NCBI GenBank assembly: GCA_035275065.1
Contig: DATENM010000153.1
Coordinates: forward strand, 124,001-188,000
Length of the DNA: 64,000 nucleotides
Source: Blastocatellia bacterium
Lineage (GTDB): Bacteria > Acidobacteriota > Blastocatellia > UBA7656
Direction of reading: 5' to 3'
The notes under the pieces were generated by a model. It was not told where the DNA came from and did not search any database. It worked only from the letters and a program-made list of their open reading frames with translations. The stretch's first letter is position 1, and the number at the start of each line of letters is the position of its first letter. Below, piece by piece: positions 52,306 to 61,093 of this stretch. A program made the position numbers and the translations under genes.

Positions 52306-52961
52306 GCGAGCGGCGCATCGGAGTTTACGGCGGCACCTTTGACCCGATCCATCAGGGCCACCTCGAAGTCAGTCGCGCCGTGGCTCATCAGTTCGCTCTC
52401 GATGAGCTGCTCATCGTTCCGGCGCACCGACCGCCGCACAAGACTTCGCGGGTGATTGCCGACGCTTATCATCGGTATGCGATGGCGGCGATAGCGACGC
52501 TCGATGACCAGCGCTTCAAGGTTTCGACCATTGAGCTGGAAGCGCCCGAGCGGCCTTACACGTTCGAGACCCTTGAGCGGCTCCGCGAGCGGTTCGGGCC
52601 GCAAGCCAGTCTGCTCTTTGTCATGGGCGCGGATTCGTTCGAGGAGCTACACCTCTGGCGCGAGCCCGAGCGCCTTCTCGACAGCGCCAACATCATTGTG
52701 ATTACGCGACCGCGCCACGCCATCGGCCTGACACATTTGCCGGCGCGCATTGCCGCGGGACTTATCGATTTGCGCGGCGGTCGCCTGGAAGCGGTGGCGT
52801 CGGAGCGGGCCGGCGGCGTCTACCTGACCGATGCGGTGAACATGGACGTTTCCTCAACCGAGATACGGCGCAAGGTGCGCGACGGCGAGCCAATTGACGA
52901 TGACGTGCCGCCGCGTGTGGCGGATTACATCAGCAAGTATGCACTGTACAGGCAATCATGA
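52302..52961 (+). CDS. nadD: Nicotinate-nucleotide adenylyltransferase
   Basis: The 219-residue protein has the nucleotidyltransferase signature YGGTFDPIHQGHLEV (HxGH-type), PAHRPPHK, the SxSSTxIR-like VSSTEIRRKV and the C-terminal YISKYALYR. It joins ATP and nicotinate mononucleotide to form deamido-NAD. Its ATG overlaps the obgE stop by four bases and its own stop overlaps rsfS the same way, so the three are translationally coupled. Confidence 0.95.
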   Translation: MSERRIGVYGGTFDPIHQGHLEVSRAVAHQFALDELLIVPAHRPPHKTSRVIADAYHRYAMAAIATLDDQRFKVSTIELEAPERPYTFETLERLRERFGPQASLLFVMGADSFEELHLWREPERLLDSANIIVITRPRHAIGLTHLPARIAAGLIDLRGGRLEAVASERAGGVYLTDAVNMDVSSTEIRRKVRDGEPIDDDVPPRVADYISKYALYRQS

Positions 52962-53362
52962 GTCGTAAAGCAATCAACGAAGACGCCGTCGAGCGACCGG
53001 CGCGGCTGGAAACCGAAGAGGCCGTGATGCTGGCCGCGCACGCCGCCAGCGACCGCAAGGCCGCCGATATGGTCATCCTCGACCTGCGCGACGTGGCGCA
53101 ATTCACCGAGTATTTTCTGATCTGCACGGCAAACAACTCGCGCCAGGTGCAGGCCGTCACCGACGCCATCGAAGAGAACCTGCGCCAGGCCGGCAAGCGC
53201 CCCTCGCATATCGAAGGCTACACGGCGGCTGAATGGGTGCTGCTCGATTACGGCGACTTTATCGCCCACGTCTTCAGCCCGGCGTCGCGGCGCTTTTACG
53301 ATCTCGAACGGCTGTGGCGCGACGCCAAACAGGTGCCGCTGCCCGCCGACCTGAAGCCGTAA
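52958..53362 (+). CDS. rsfS: Ribosomal silencing factor RsfS
   Basis: This is a 134-residue protein of the Iojap/DUF143 family. Key features are ADMVILDLRDVAQFTEYFLICTANNSRQVQAVTD, EGYTAAEWVLLDYGDFIAHVF and FYDLERLW. It binds L14 and blocks 30S-50S joining when nutrients are low. It closes the obgE-nadD-rsfS coupled set. An N-terminal extension of about 20 residues is unremarkable. Confidence 0.94.
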   Translation: MSRKAINEDAVERPARLETEEAVMLAAHAASDRKAADMVILDLRDVAQFTEYFLICTANNSRQVQAVTDAIEENLRQAGKRPSHIEGYTAAEWVLLDYGDFIAHVFSPASRRFYDLERLWRDAKQVPLPADLKP

Positions 53363-53408
53363 ACGCGCGCCGCTGGCCCGGACTCGCGAAAAGCCTTTAC
53401 TGTTTGCC

Positions 53409-53430
53409 GTTCATCGTTCATAGTTCATCG
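53409..53430. repeat. Single-armed heptamer array (L)
   Basis: Three tandem units of GTTCATM stand alone between rsfS and the sigma-54 activator gene. The word is the reverse complement of the unit in array E (GATGAAC). No second arm is seen within 100 bases. Confidence 0.7.
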
Positions 53431-53487
53431 GTTGATTTTCGGGCCGCACGACCACAGACTTCGCCCAAAGAGGAACGCGCGTAACAC

Positions 53488-54441
53488 ATGAAGCTGGTCA
53501 CATTATCACTGACGATGCAGAAGGTCGCCGAGCTGGTCGAGCGCGTCGCCGTCGCTGACGCCAATGTCCTGGTGCTCGGCGAATCAGGCGTCGGCAAAGA
53601 TGCGGTCGCCCGCCTGATCCATGACAAGAGCGGACGCCACGACCGCCCTTACATCAAGATCGATTGCGCGGCGCTGCCCGAAGAACTGCTCGAATCCGAG
53701 CTGTTCGGCTACGAGCGCGGCGCATTTACCGGCGCGACCGAATCCAAGCCCGGTCGCTTTGAGGCCGCCGACGGCGGCACGCTCGTCCTCGACGAGATCG
53801 CCAGCCTCAGCTCGTCATCCCAGGCGAAGCTGCTGCGCGTCATCGAAGAGCGCCAGTTCGAGCGCCTCGGCGGCAAGCAGAGCATCCGCATTGACGTGCG
53901 CATCGTGGCGCTCGCCAACGTCGATATGAAAGCCGCCGTGCGCGCTCATACTTTCCGCAGTGACCTCTATTATCGGCTGGCCGTCGTCACCATCGAGCTG
54001 CCGCGCCTGATTGACCGCATCGAAGACATGCCGCAACTGGCCGAGCATTTCGTCCGCGAGTTTGCGGCGCGCGGCGGGCGCGCCGGCATGCATCTGGCGC
54101 CGACGACCCTGGCCCTTTTAGAAAGCTACGATTTCCCAGGCAATGTTCGCGAGCTGCGTAACATCATAGAACTTGCGGTGCTCAGGGCCGACCGCGAAGT
54201 GATCGAGCCCGAACAATTGCCGGATTACTTGCGCTCGGCAGCGCGACTGATGCAGTCGCGGACGCACAAGCCGTCGCTGGCCGAGCTGGAAGCGGTTTAC
54301 ATCGGCGAAGTGTTAGAGCATACGCGCGGCAACAAGACGCGCGCCGCCGAGATTCTCGGCATCAGCCGTAAGAATCTCTACGAGAAAATGCGGCGCTACA
54401 ACATCGGCAAGATGAAGGCGAATCACGCCGGGGGATCGTGA
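53488..54441 (+). CDS. Sigma-54-dependent transcriptional activator without sensory domain
   Basis: The 317-residue protein starts directly with the AAA+ domain: Walker A GESGVGKD, GAFTGA loop in ERGAFTGATES (sigma-54 contact), Walker B GGTLVLDEI, sensor I and the R-finger region. A Fis-type HTH (RAAEILGISRKNLYEKMRRY) lies at the C terminus. No receiver, GAF or PAS domain precedes it, so control is by another protein or by expression, as in PspF. Its target is unknown. The stop codon TGA is the first bases of array K. Confidence 0.92.
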   Translation: MKLVTLSLTMQKVAELVERVAVADANVLVLGESGVGKDAVARLIHDKSGRHDRPYIKIDCAALPEELLESELFGYERGAFTGATESKPGRFEAADGGTLVLDEIASLSSSSQAKLLRVIEERQFERLGGKQSIRIDVRIVALANVDMKAAVRAHTFRSDLYYRLAVVTIELPRLIDRIEDMPQLAEHFVREFAARGGRAGMHLAPTTLALLESYDFPGNVRELRNIIELAVLRADREVIEPEQLPDYLRSAARLMQSRTHKPSLAELEAVYIGEVLEHTRGNKTRAAEILGISRKNLYEKMRRYNIGKMKANHAGGS

Positions 54442-54536
54442 CGAGTGACGAGTGACATGTGACAAGAAAGAAACAGCAATCCGCTGGCAGTAGACCGTTC
54501 TTTGATCTTGTCACTTGTCACTCGTCACTCGTCACC
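54438..54536. repeat. Inverted pair of tandem heptamer arrays (array K)
   Basis: The left arm (54438-54466) has units GTGACGA, GTGACGA, GTGACAT, GTGACAA. The right arm (54507-54536), read from its outer end, has GTGACGA, GTGACGA, GTGACAA, GTGACAA. Variant order is therefore mirrored almost perfectly. The element contains the stop of the sigma-54 activator gene and ends four bases before the rlmH ATG. Confidence 0.93.
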
Positions 54537-54540
54537 GGTT

Positions 54541-55002
54541 ATGAAGTTGCGATTCGTATGGGTGGGCAAGACGCGACGGGCGCCGATCAGGGAGCTGGTC
54601 GAAGAGTACGTCGGGCGCTTGCGGCACTTCGCGCCGGTCGAGATTATCGAGTTGCGCGACCGCCCCGACAGCGACCCGCGCCAGATCATTGAACGCGAAG
54701 GCGAAGACATCCTGGCGCGCCTCGGTGACGCAGGGTTTGTCGTCGCGCTTGACGAGCGCGGGCGCGAGATGGATTCGTTCAAGCTCGCCGAGCTGGTTGA
54801 AAAGCATCGCGCCACCGGCACCAAGCAGGTGACCTTCATCATCGGCGGGCATCAGGGGTTATCAGAGGCGGTGCGGCGGCGGGCCGGGATGGTGCTGGCG
54901 CTGTCGCGCATGACGCTGACGCATGAATTGGCGCGGGTGTTAATAACCGAGCAGGTCTATCGCGCCTTTACGATCCTCCACGACCTGCCGTATCAGAAGT
55001 GA
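54541..55002 (+). CDS. rlmH: 23S rRNA (pseudouridine-1915-N3)-methyltransferase RlmH
   Basis: The ATG at 54541 gives 153 residues (typical 155). SPOUT-class features: KLRFVWVGKTRRAPIRELVEEY, ALDERGREMDSFKLAELV, the SAM-binding knot FIIGGHQGLSEAVRRRA and the C-terminal LTHELARVLITEQVYRAFTI. It methylates pseudouridine 1915 in helix 69 of assembled 70S ribosomes. The frame open upstream of the ATG is array K and should not be translated. Confidence 0.95.
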   Translation: MKLRFVWVGKTRRAPIRELVEEYVGRLRHFAPVEIIELRDRPDSDPRQIIEREGEDILARLGDAGFVVALDERGREMDSFKLAELVEKHRATGTKQVTFIIGGHQGLSEAVRRRAGMVLALSRMTLTHELARVLITEQVYRAFTILHDLPYQK

Positions 55003-55107
55003 TGGACGCGCGCCGGCTTGGCGTCGGCGCAGATAAGTACAGGATAGAGGAGGCAGCCTGGAGCTTTTCGGTGGTTGAAAGCTTGATTATTTTTCCAGGA
55101 GAATTCG

Positions 55108-55473
55108 ATGGATAAGAAGAGACTGAAACAGTACGAGGCCAAGCTGCTTGAGCGCCGCAACCAGTTGCTTAACATGGTCGAGCGCACAGAGGACTATGGC
55201 CGCGAGGCGGATCGCGAAGTCAGCCAGGACCCCGCCGATAAGGCGTCGAACTCATACACCAAGGAGCTGCTCTTCTCACAGAGCACGAACGAACGTAACA
55301 CCCTGCGGCTGATCGAAGAAGCCCTTAACCGCATCGCCGACGGCGGCTACGGCGAGTGCGTCAATTGCGGCGAAGAGATTCAACCCAAGCGACTCGACGC
55401 CATCCCCTGGACGCCGCACTGCATTCGCTGCCAGGAACTGGTCGAGCAGGGGCTCTTGACCGAAAAAGACTAA
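55108..55473 (+). CDS. DksA/TraR-family zinc-finger protein
   Basis: The 121-residue protein has an N-terminal coiled coil (KRLKQYEAKLLERRNQLLNM to LIEEALNRI). The four-cysteine zinc finger has CVNCGEEI and CIRC near residue 85-110. Acidic residues at the coiled-coil tip (DPADKASNSY) resemble DksA, which enters the RNA polymerase secondary channel and works with ppGpp. Whether it is a true DksA or one of the shorter relatives cannot be decided. It stands alone after rlmH. Confidence 0.88.
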   Translation: MDKKRLKQYEAKLLERRNQLLNMVERTEDYGREADREVSQDPADKASNSYTKELLFSQSTNERNTLRLIEEALNRIADGGYGECVNCGEEIQPKRLDAIPWTPHCIRCQELVEQGLLTEKD

Positions 55474-55600
55474 CCGCGGCGCGCCTGCCCGGCATCCCGC
55501 CCTCAGGCGCAGCCGACCACAGCAACCATTATTCGCAGTCATCGAATGATTCTTAGAGAACCAAAATGAATCCGCCCGCCGCACAATGATTGGCCCGAAG

Positions 55601-55664
55601 CCGGCGCGCCCTGTCGCACAGAGAGGGCGCGCCGGCTGGCGAGCACAGGTCGCCAGGGCGCGCC
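55601..55664. other. Compound GC-rich hairpins with three GGCGCGCC cores
   Basis: CCGGCGCGCCCT (55601) pairs with 55624-55635 as a perfect 12-base stem. CTGGCGA (55636) pairs with 55650-55656. A third GGCGCGCC follows at 55657. It lies about 130 bases after the DksA-like gene, in a gap of about 350 bases that otherwise holds only repeat R4. It may be a terminator-like or stabilising structure; no T-run is present. Confidence 0.6.
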
Positions 55665-55760
55665 ACATTGCGCGCCCGCTTGATTCCTCTTTGATCTTCC
55701 CCACACTGACATCCGGCGTGGTCTCTGGCTGCGTCTCAAGATAAGCGGTTTTCAATCCGG

Positions 55761-55820
55761 TGTAGCGCAAGGCGGTTAGCTTGCGCGAGTCCTGGCGCAA
55801 GCTAACCGCCTTGCGCTACA
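55761..55820. repeat. Double-palindrome repeat, copy R4
   Basis: Perfect 26-base inverted arms (55761-55786 and 55795-55820) with an 8-base loop, identical in the arms to R2. The final A of the element is the A of the comF ATG. No Shine-Dalgarno can therefore lie in the usual place unless R4 itself supplies it. Confidence 0.92.
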
Positions 55821-56641
55821 TGGCAAACGCAATCGAAAACGGCTCTGGTCACAACGCGATGCGCCTAATCAGTGGCCTTAAAGACGGGCTGACGGCGCTC
55901 GCATACCCGGCGCAGTGTCGGGTGTGCGGCGCGATGATTGATCGCTACGATGACGGTGTCGCCTGCAATGCGTGCTGGGCCGACGCCGAAATTACACCGC
56001 TGTTTGACGGCGCGCTATGCGGCAAGTGCGGGCACCCGCTTGCGGGGCTCGGCATAAGCGAGCGCGCCTGCGGCGGGCTCGCCACGTCGCTATGCGGGAT
56101 GTGCGGCGAGCTTGAGTTTACGACGGCGCGCGCCTGCGGCGCTTATTCAGGGGCGCTCGAAGCCAGCATCCTTTTCTTGAAGTCTTATCCGCATCTCTGT
56201 CGCCGGCTGCGCCGCTTGATCGCTCAGACCTTTGTCGCGCATCAAGCCGTGCTCGCCGCAGAGGTCATCATCCCGGTGCCGCTGCACCCGAAACGTCAGC
56301 GCGAGCGCGGCTTCAATCAAGCCGAGATCGTCGCCCGCGTCATCGCCCGCCATAGCCGCCTGCCGCTGGCGACGCATATGCTAAGTCGCAGCAAACCGAC
56401 CGAGCGCCACCGCGCCGGACTCGACGCCCGCGACCGCGCCCGCTCCGTCGCTGACGCCTTCCGCGTTATCGAGCGGCGCGCTGTCATCAACGCCTCAATT
56501 CTTCTCATAGACGATCTCTTCACGACCGGCGGCACGCTATCGGCGGCGGCCCGTACGCTGATGGACGCCGGGGCGCGGCGCGTCGGCGTGCTGACCGTCG
56601 CCCGCGTGGTTGCCGCCGCGCCGGCGCGGCGCGCCCGTTGA
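55820..56641 (+). CDS. comF: ComF family phosphoribosyltransferase-like protein
   Basis: The ATG at 55820 gives 273 residues; an internal ATG at 55859 (MRLISGLKD) is possible and avoids the repeat. An N-terminal zinc-finger-like part has CRVCG, CNACW, CGKCG and CGMCG; then comes a phosphoribosyltransferase fold with VPVPLHPKRQRERGFNQAE-type region and the PRPP loop ILLIDDLFTTGGT. ComF proteins take part in DNA uptake in some bacteria and are widespread with unclear role elsewhere. No other competence gene is nearby. Confidence 0.88.
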   Translation: MANAIENGSGHNAMRLISGLKDGLTALAYPAQCRVCGAMIDRYDDGVACNACWADAEITPLFDGALCGKCGHPLAGLGISERACGGLATSLCGMCGELEFTTARACGAYSGALEASILFLKSYPHLCRRLRRLIAQTFVAHQAVLAAEVIIPVPLHPKRQRERGFNQAEIVARVIARHSRLPLATHMLSRSKPTERHRAGLDARDRARSVADAFRVIERRAVINASILLIDDLFTTGGTLSAAARTLMDAGARRVGVLTVARVVAAAPARRAR

Positions 56642-56838
56642 GCCTCTTTTTATTTGCCTTTCCTCTTGTGTTTTGCCGCGCGACGTTGTAGAGTGCGCGC
56701 AACGAAAAGCCTGGCTTTCTCGGCATCGGGATCAAGAAGCAGCTATCTGGAAACTCAGGAACAGCATGGCCGCCACCGCCGGTCTTTTCGTCAATCCAGG
56801 GTAAACAATCTAGAGTGCTCACAAAGGGATAACCTAGC

Positions 56839-56855
56839 TACCTGTTGAACAGGTA
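56839..56855. promoter_or_regulatory. 17-base palindrome in the leader of the TonB receptor gene
   Basis: TACCTGTTGAACAGGTA is perfectly symmetric around a central G. It ends a few bases before the GAGGAGG ribosome site of the receptor gene. It may be a repressor operator or a small leader hairpin. No other copy is seen in the window. Confidence 0.5.
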
Positions 56856-56869
56856 TTGAGGAGGACACT

Positions 56870-59800
56870 ATGAAGAAGCTGTTTTTCAGCCGACTGGTGT
56901 TGCTGTCATTGATTCTGATGCTCGTGGCGCAAGCCGTTCCGGCGCAGGTCACGACTTCGGGACGATTGTCAGGCGTAGTCACCGACGCACAGGGCGCGCT
57001 CATTCCGAAAGCCCAGATCGTCGCCGTCAATGACCAGACCAGAGGCGAGTACAAGACTGTCGCCAACGACGAGGGGAGTTGGAATCTTCCTTCCCTATCC
57101 ATTGGAACCTACACCGTCACCGTCACGGCTCCGGGGTTCAAGACCACGGTCAACAAAGGGGTAAAAGTTGAGGTCGGGCAGGTGGCCTCGCTCAACACCG
57201 TGCTTGAAACCGGCGGCGCTACCGAGCAGGTCGTCGTCACCGCCGCCGGCGAGGTGCTGCACACCGAAAGCGCGACGGTCGCCACGACCCTGAGCGGTCG
57301 GCAGATCGGCGAGCTGCCGTTCTCGACTCGTGACGCGCTGACGCTGGTCACGACGCTGCCCGGCGTGTTGACGCCCGACAAGCCGCGCACTTCTTCGATC
57401 AACGGCTTGCCCAAGGGCTCGGTCAACCTGACGCTCGACGGCGCCAACATTCAAGACAACTTCTTGAGAAGCTCGGACGGCTTCTTCACCAGCATCCAGG
57501 CCAAGTCGGACGCCGTGCAAGAAGTCACCGTGACGACGGCGACGCCGGGCGCAGAGAGCGCCGGCGAAGGCGCCGTGCAAGTCCGCTTTGTCACCAAGAG
57601 CGGCTCGCCCGAATATCACGGCGGCACGTTCTGGCAGTACCGCTCCAAGACGTTCAATTCCAACTACTACTTCAACAACATTGACGGGCTGCCGCGCGAC
57701 GCCTTTGTGCTGCGCCAGTACGGCGGCAACATCGGCGGGCCGATCCTGATTCCGGGGTTGTTGAAGAACCGCGAGAAGGCGTTCTTCTTCGTCAACTACG
57801 AGTATTTCGATCTGCCGAACGCCTACGGCTCACTGCTGGTCAACAGCAACATCCTGGTGCTGACCGACGACGCGCGCAACGGCATCTTCACCTATGCCGA
57901 TCCGGCCGGCGCGGTTCACAAGGTTAACCTCTATCAGATCGCCGGCTCGAAGGGCTTCACCAGCACGCCCGACCCGACAATCGCCAAAGCCTTCGACCTG
58001 ATTAATGGCTATGTGCATACCGCCGGCGCGCTCACCAGCCGCGTCCCTCTAGGGGACTACAACCGGCTCGATTACCAGTTCCAGGACCCCGGCCTGAACA
58101 AGCGATGGTTCCCGACCGCGCGCTTTGACTGGAACATCACGGCCAAGCACCACGCCGAATTCATTCACAACTACCAACACTACTTCTCGCTGCCCGATGG
58201 CGTGAACGGCCAGATCAACGTCTATCCCGGCAGCGGCATCGTCGTTGGTCACCCGGGGCAGACCGGCTCGGTCCACCGCAACACCTTCTCGTTCGTCGCC
58301 GCCGAGCGCTGGACGATCAACGAGCGGCTGGTCAACGAGCTCCGCGCCACTTCGTCTGGCAACGGCACCAGCCTCTTCTTCCAGGAGTTCGACCCGCGCC
58401 TGTATGACTTCTGGGGCGGCTACGCGGTGGCGAGCGGCACGTCGTTTGGCGGCGCGCTCGGCGGCGCGTTCTACAACCGCCGTTCGCAGTCGCGGCGCAA
58501 CACGCCGGTCAAAGGCTTGAGCGACAACCTGACGATGCTGCAAGGCACGCACACGCTCAACCTGGGAGTCGCCTTCACGCGCGTCGCCGCCTTCAACCAG
58601 GGCGTCGACACGCAGGTCATCCCGCGCATCAACCTCGGCCTGGCGTCGGGCGACCCGGTCAATACGGGCTCGACCTCGATCTTCACGACGGCCAACTTCC
58701 CCGGCTCGACCTCGGCGCAGCGGACGCTGGCCGGCACGCTCTACGCCGTGCTGACCGGGCGCGTCAGCTCGATCAATCGCTCGGCCTCGTTCGACGGCCA
58801 GAGCTTTGATTTCAAACCGCTCAACGAGTACAGCCACCAGCAAGAGTACGCGATCTATGCGCAGGATTCGTGGAAGCTGAGGCCGAACCTGACGCTGAAC
58901 TATGGCCTGCGCTGGGAGATCGATCCGTCGCCGCTCAACGACAATCACGTCTATACGCGGGTCGGCATCGAAGGCATCTTCGGCGTTTCCGGCGACGGCA
59001 ACCTCTTTAAGCCGGGCGTCTTCACCGGCAAGCCGACCGCCTTCCGCTTGCTTGAGCCGCAAGAGAAGGCCTTCGTCACTCGCCACAAGGACTTCGCGCC
59101 ATCGGTCGGCGTGGCCTGGAGTCCTGAGTCGAGAAGCGGGCTGCTCGGCAAGCTCTTCGGCCAGAACGGCAGAACCGTCTTGCGCGGCGGCTATTCAATC
59201 GCCTACACGCGCGAAGGCTTCAACGCCTACGAGGCGATGTTCGGCTCCAACGACGGGCCGAAGATCACGCTCGACGTCAGCCCGTCGATCTCGCCCGACA
59301 TCTTCACCGCGGGCGGCGTGCTCTTCCGCAACGGCAACTTCCCGATCCGCCAGCCGCCCGCCGACACCAGCCGCTTCCCGCTGATACCGGGTGCCTTCAG
59401 CGGCACCAGCGCCAACGACTTCGACCCCGGCCTCAGGCCCGGCTACACGCAGTCGTGGACGTTCGGCCTCCAGCGCGAGCTGGACAAAGCGACGGCGGTC
59501 GAGGTGCGCTACGTCGGCACGCACGGCACGCACCTGTGGCGGCAGATGGACTACAACGAGGTCAACATTTTCGAGAATGGTTTCCTCGACCAGTTCAAGG
59601 CCGCGCAGAACAACCTGGCGATTTTCGCCAAGGCGAACCCGGGCTGTGTGATTCTCGAAAAAGGCCCGCTGAAGAGCTACGTTTCCGGCACCTGCAACTA
59701 TGGCAACACGGGGCTGCCGGGCCAGGTCAACGTGCCGCTGATCACGACCGCCATCGGCTCGTCAACCGACCAGACGACGACGATCCGCTTGCTCCAGGGG

Positions 59801-60877
59801 CAGGCCGGCAACCTGGCCAACGACATTGCCTCGACGGCGTCGCGCATGACCAACCTGATGAACGCCTCGTTGATTCCCTTCACGACGTTGGCGAACGGCC
59901 AGCGGGTGTCGAACTTCTTCATCGTCAACCCGCAGACGACCGCCGGCGCTTTCGTGATGACCAACGGCATCAACACGACCTTCAACGCGCTGCAAATCGA
60001 GCTGCGGCGGCGGCTGTCCGCCGGCCTGCTGGTGCAAGCCAGCTATCAGTACGCCAAAGCGCTGTCGAATTCCTACAGCAGCTCTGCGACCGTCTTCAGC
60101 AATCCGCGAACGCTGCGCGACCAGGGGCTAGACAAAGCCGCCTCGCCGTGGGACATTCGTCACTCGTTCAAGGTTGACTGGATTTACGAATTGCCGGTCG
60201 GGCCGGGCAAGCCCTTCCTGGCGACCAACAACCCTGTCCTCGGTCGCCTGCTCGAAGGCTGGCAGTTCGGCGGCGTCGCCACCGTGCAGTCCGGGCCTTC
60301 GACGCTGCTGCAAAGCGGTCGCTACACCTATGACCAGAGCGTTGCCGGCAACACGCCTGACGCCGGCCTCGTGCTGCACAATATTTCGCTCAAACAGCTA
60401 CAGGACATGGTCAAGATTCGCAAGACGACCAACCCTGTGACTGGCCGCGGAGTGGTCTACTGGCTGCCGCAAGCGCTGATCGACAACACGCTGGCGGCGT
60501 TCGAGCTCGGCGGCAAGACGCTGAAAGACCTCGACCCGAACGCGCCCTACCTCGGGCCGCCGACGACGCCCGGCGAGCTCGGCGACCGCCTCATCCTTTA
60601 CGGGCCGATGACGGCGCGCTTTGACCTCAACATCGTCAAGCGCATCCACGTCACCGAGAAGACGAGCTTCGAAGGCCGCGTGCAGTTCCTCAACGCCTTC
60701 AACCGCCCGAACTTCTTCATCGGCGACCTCGGCAGCACCAATGACCCGCGGCACATCGTCTCGGTCAACTCTGACCAGTTCGGCCAGACGCGCGCCGCTT
60801 ACCGCGATCCGACGGTGTCGGGAACGAACGATCCCGGCGGACGCCTGATCGAGTTCCAGTTGCGATTCAAATTCTGA
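56870..60877 (+). CDS. Oar-type TonB-dependent receptor with carboxypeptidase-regulatory domain
   Basis: The 1335-residue product has a signal peptide (LVLLSLILMLVAQAVPAQ). A carboxypeptidase-regulatory-like beta-sandwich follows (GRLSGVVTDAQGALIPKAQIV, about 30-115), then a plug-like domain (VVVTAAGEVLHTESATVATTL to QEVTVTTATPGAESAGEGA) and a long 22-strand-like barrel. The C-terminal ERVQFLNAFNRPNF-type segment and final aromatic RFKF are typical. Such receptors abound in Acidobacteriota and import large ligands, probably oligosaccharides or peptides. GAGGAGG precedes the ATG; a palindrome lies upstream and a clear terminator follows. Confidence 0.93.
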   Translation: MKKLFFSRLVLLSLILMLVAQAVPAQVTTSGRLSGVVTDAQGALIPKAQIVAVNDQTRGEYKTVANDEGSWNLPSLSIGTYTVTVTAPGFKTTVNKGVKVEVGQVASLNTVLETGGATEQVVVTAAGEVLHTESATVATTLSGRQIGELPFSTRDALTLVTTLPGVLTPDKPRTSSINGLPKGSVNLTLDGANIQDNFLRSSDGFFTSIQAKSDAVQEVTVTTATPGAESAGEGAVQVRFVTKSGSPEYHGGTFWQYRSKTFNSNYYFNNIDGLPRDAFVLRQYGGNIGGPILIPGLLKNREKAFFFVNYEYFDLPNAYGSLLVNSNILVLTDDARNGIFTYADPAGAVHKVNLYQIAGSKGFTSTPDPTIAKAFDLINGYVHTAGALTSRVPLGDYNRLDYQFQDPGLNKRWFPTARFDWNITAKHHAEFIHNYQHYFSLPDGVNGQINVYPGSGIVVGHPGQTGSVHRNTFSFVAAERWTINERLVNELRATSSGNGTSLFFQEFDPRLYDFWGGYAVASGTSFGGALGGAFYNRRSQSRRNTPVKGLSDNLTMLQGTHTLNLGVAFTRVAAFNQGVDTQVIPRINLGLASGDPVNTGSTSIFTTANFPGSTSAQRTLAGTLYAVLTGRVSSINRSASFDGQSFDFKPLNEYSHQQEYAIYAQDSWKLRPNLTLNYGLRWEIDPSPLNDNHVYTRVGIEGIFGVSGDGNLFKPGVFTGKPTAFRLLEPQEKAFVTRHKDFAPSVGVAWSPESRSGLLGKLFGQNGRTVLRGGYSIAYTREGFNAYEAMFGSNDGPKITLDVSPSISPDIFTAGGVLFRNGNFPIRQPPADTSRFPLIPGAFSGTSANDFDPGLRPGYTQSWTFGLQRELDKATAVEVRYVGTHGTHLWRQMDYNEVNIFENGFLDQFKAAQNNLAIFAKANPGCVILEKGPLKSYVSGTCNYGNTGLPGQVNVPLITTAIGSSTDQTTTIRLLQGQAGNLANDIASTASRMTNLMNASLIPFTTLANGQRVSNFFIVNPQTTAGAFVMTNGINTTFNALQIELRRRLSAGLLVQASYQYAKALSNSYSSSATVFSNPRTLRDQGLDKAASPWDIRHSFKVDWIYELPVGPGKPFLATNNPVLGRLLEGWQFGGVATVQSGPSTLLQSGRYTYDQSVAGNTPDAGLVLHNISLKQLQDMVKIRKTTNPVTGRGVVYWLPQALIDNTLAAFELGGKTLKDLDPNAPYLGPPTTPGELGDRLILYGPMTARFDLNIVKRIHVTEKTSFEGRVQFLNAFNRPNFFIGDLGSTNDPRHIVSVNSDQFGQTRAAYRDPTVSGTNDPGGRLIEFQLRFKF

Positions 60878-60909
60878 GCTGTTTGTATCGCAGCGCGAAT
60901 TCACTCCAG

Positions 60910-60946
60910 AGCCCCGGTTGTTACGGCAACCGGGGCTTTTTTGCTT
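60910..60946 (+). terminator. Rho-independent terminator of the TonB receptor gene
   Basis: AGCCCCGGTTG pairs perfectly with CAACCGGGGCT around TTACGG, followed by a run of T. It begins 33 bases after the stop codon. Confidence 0.93.
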
Positions 60947-61093
60947 TTTATGGCAGCCCGCCTTAGCGCGCCTTACCGCCGATGCGTTTGACACTGCCGT
61001 TTGGCGGCCTCTACAATTTTTTGTTGCGAGGTGCGGACGCGAGGATGTCGAAGAGCGCATTGATATTTTCATTCGCGATTGCTATTCATTTTT

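Noticed and set aside
54502..54540. Upstream start for rlmH
   Set aside because: The frame there is the right arm of array K; the ATG at 54541 gives the family's usual length.
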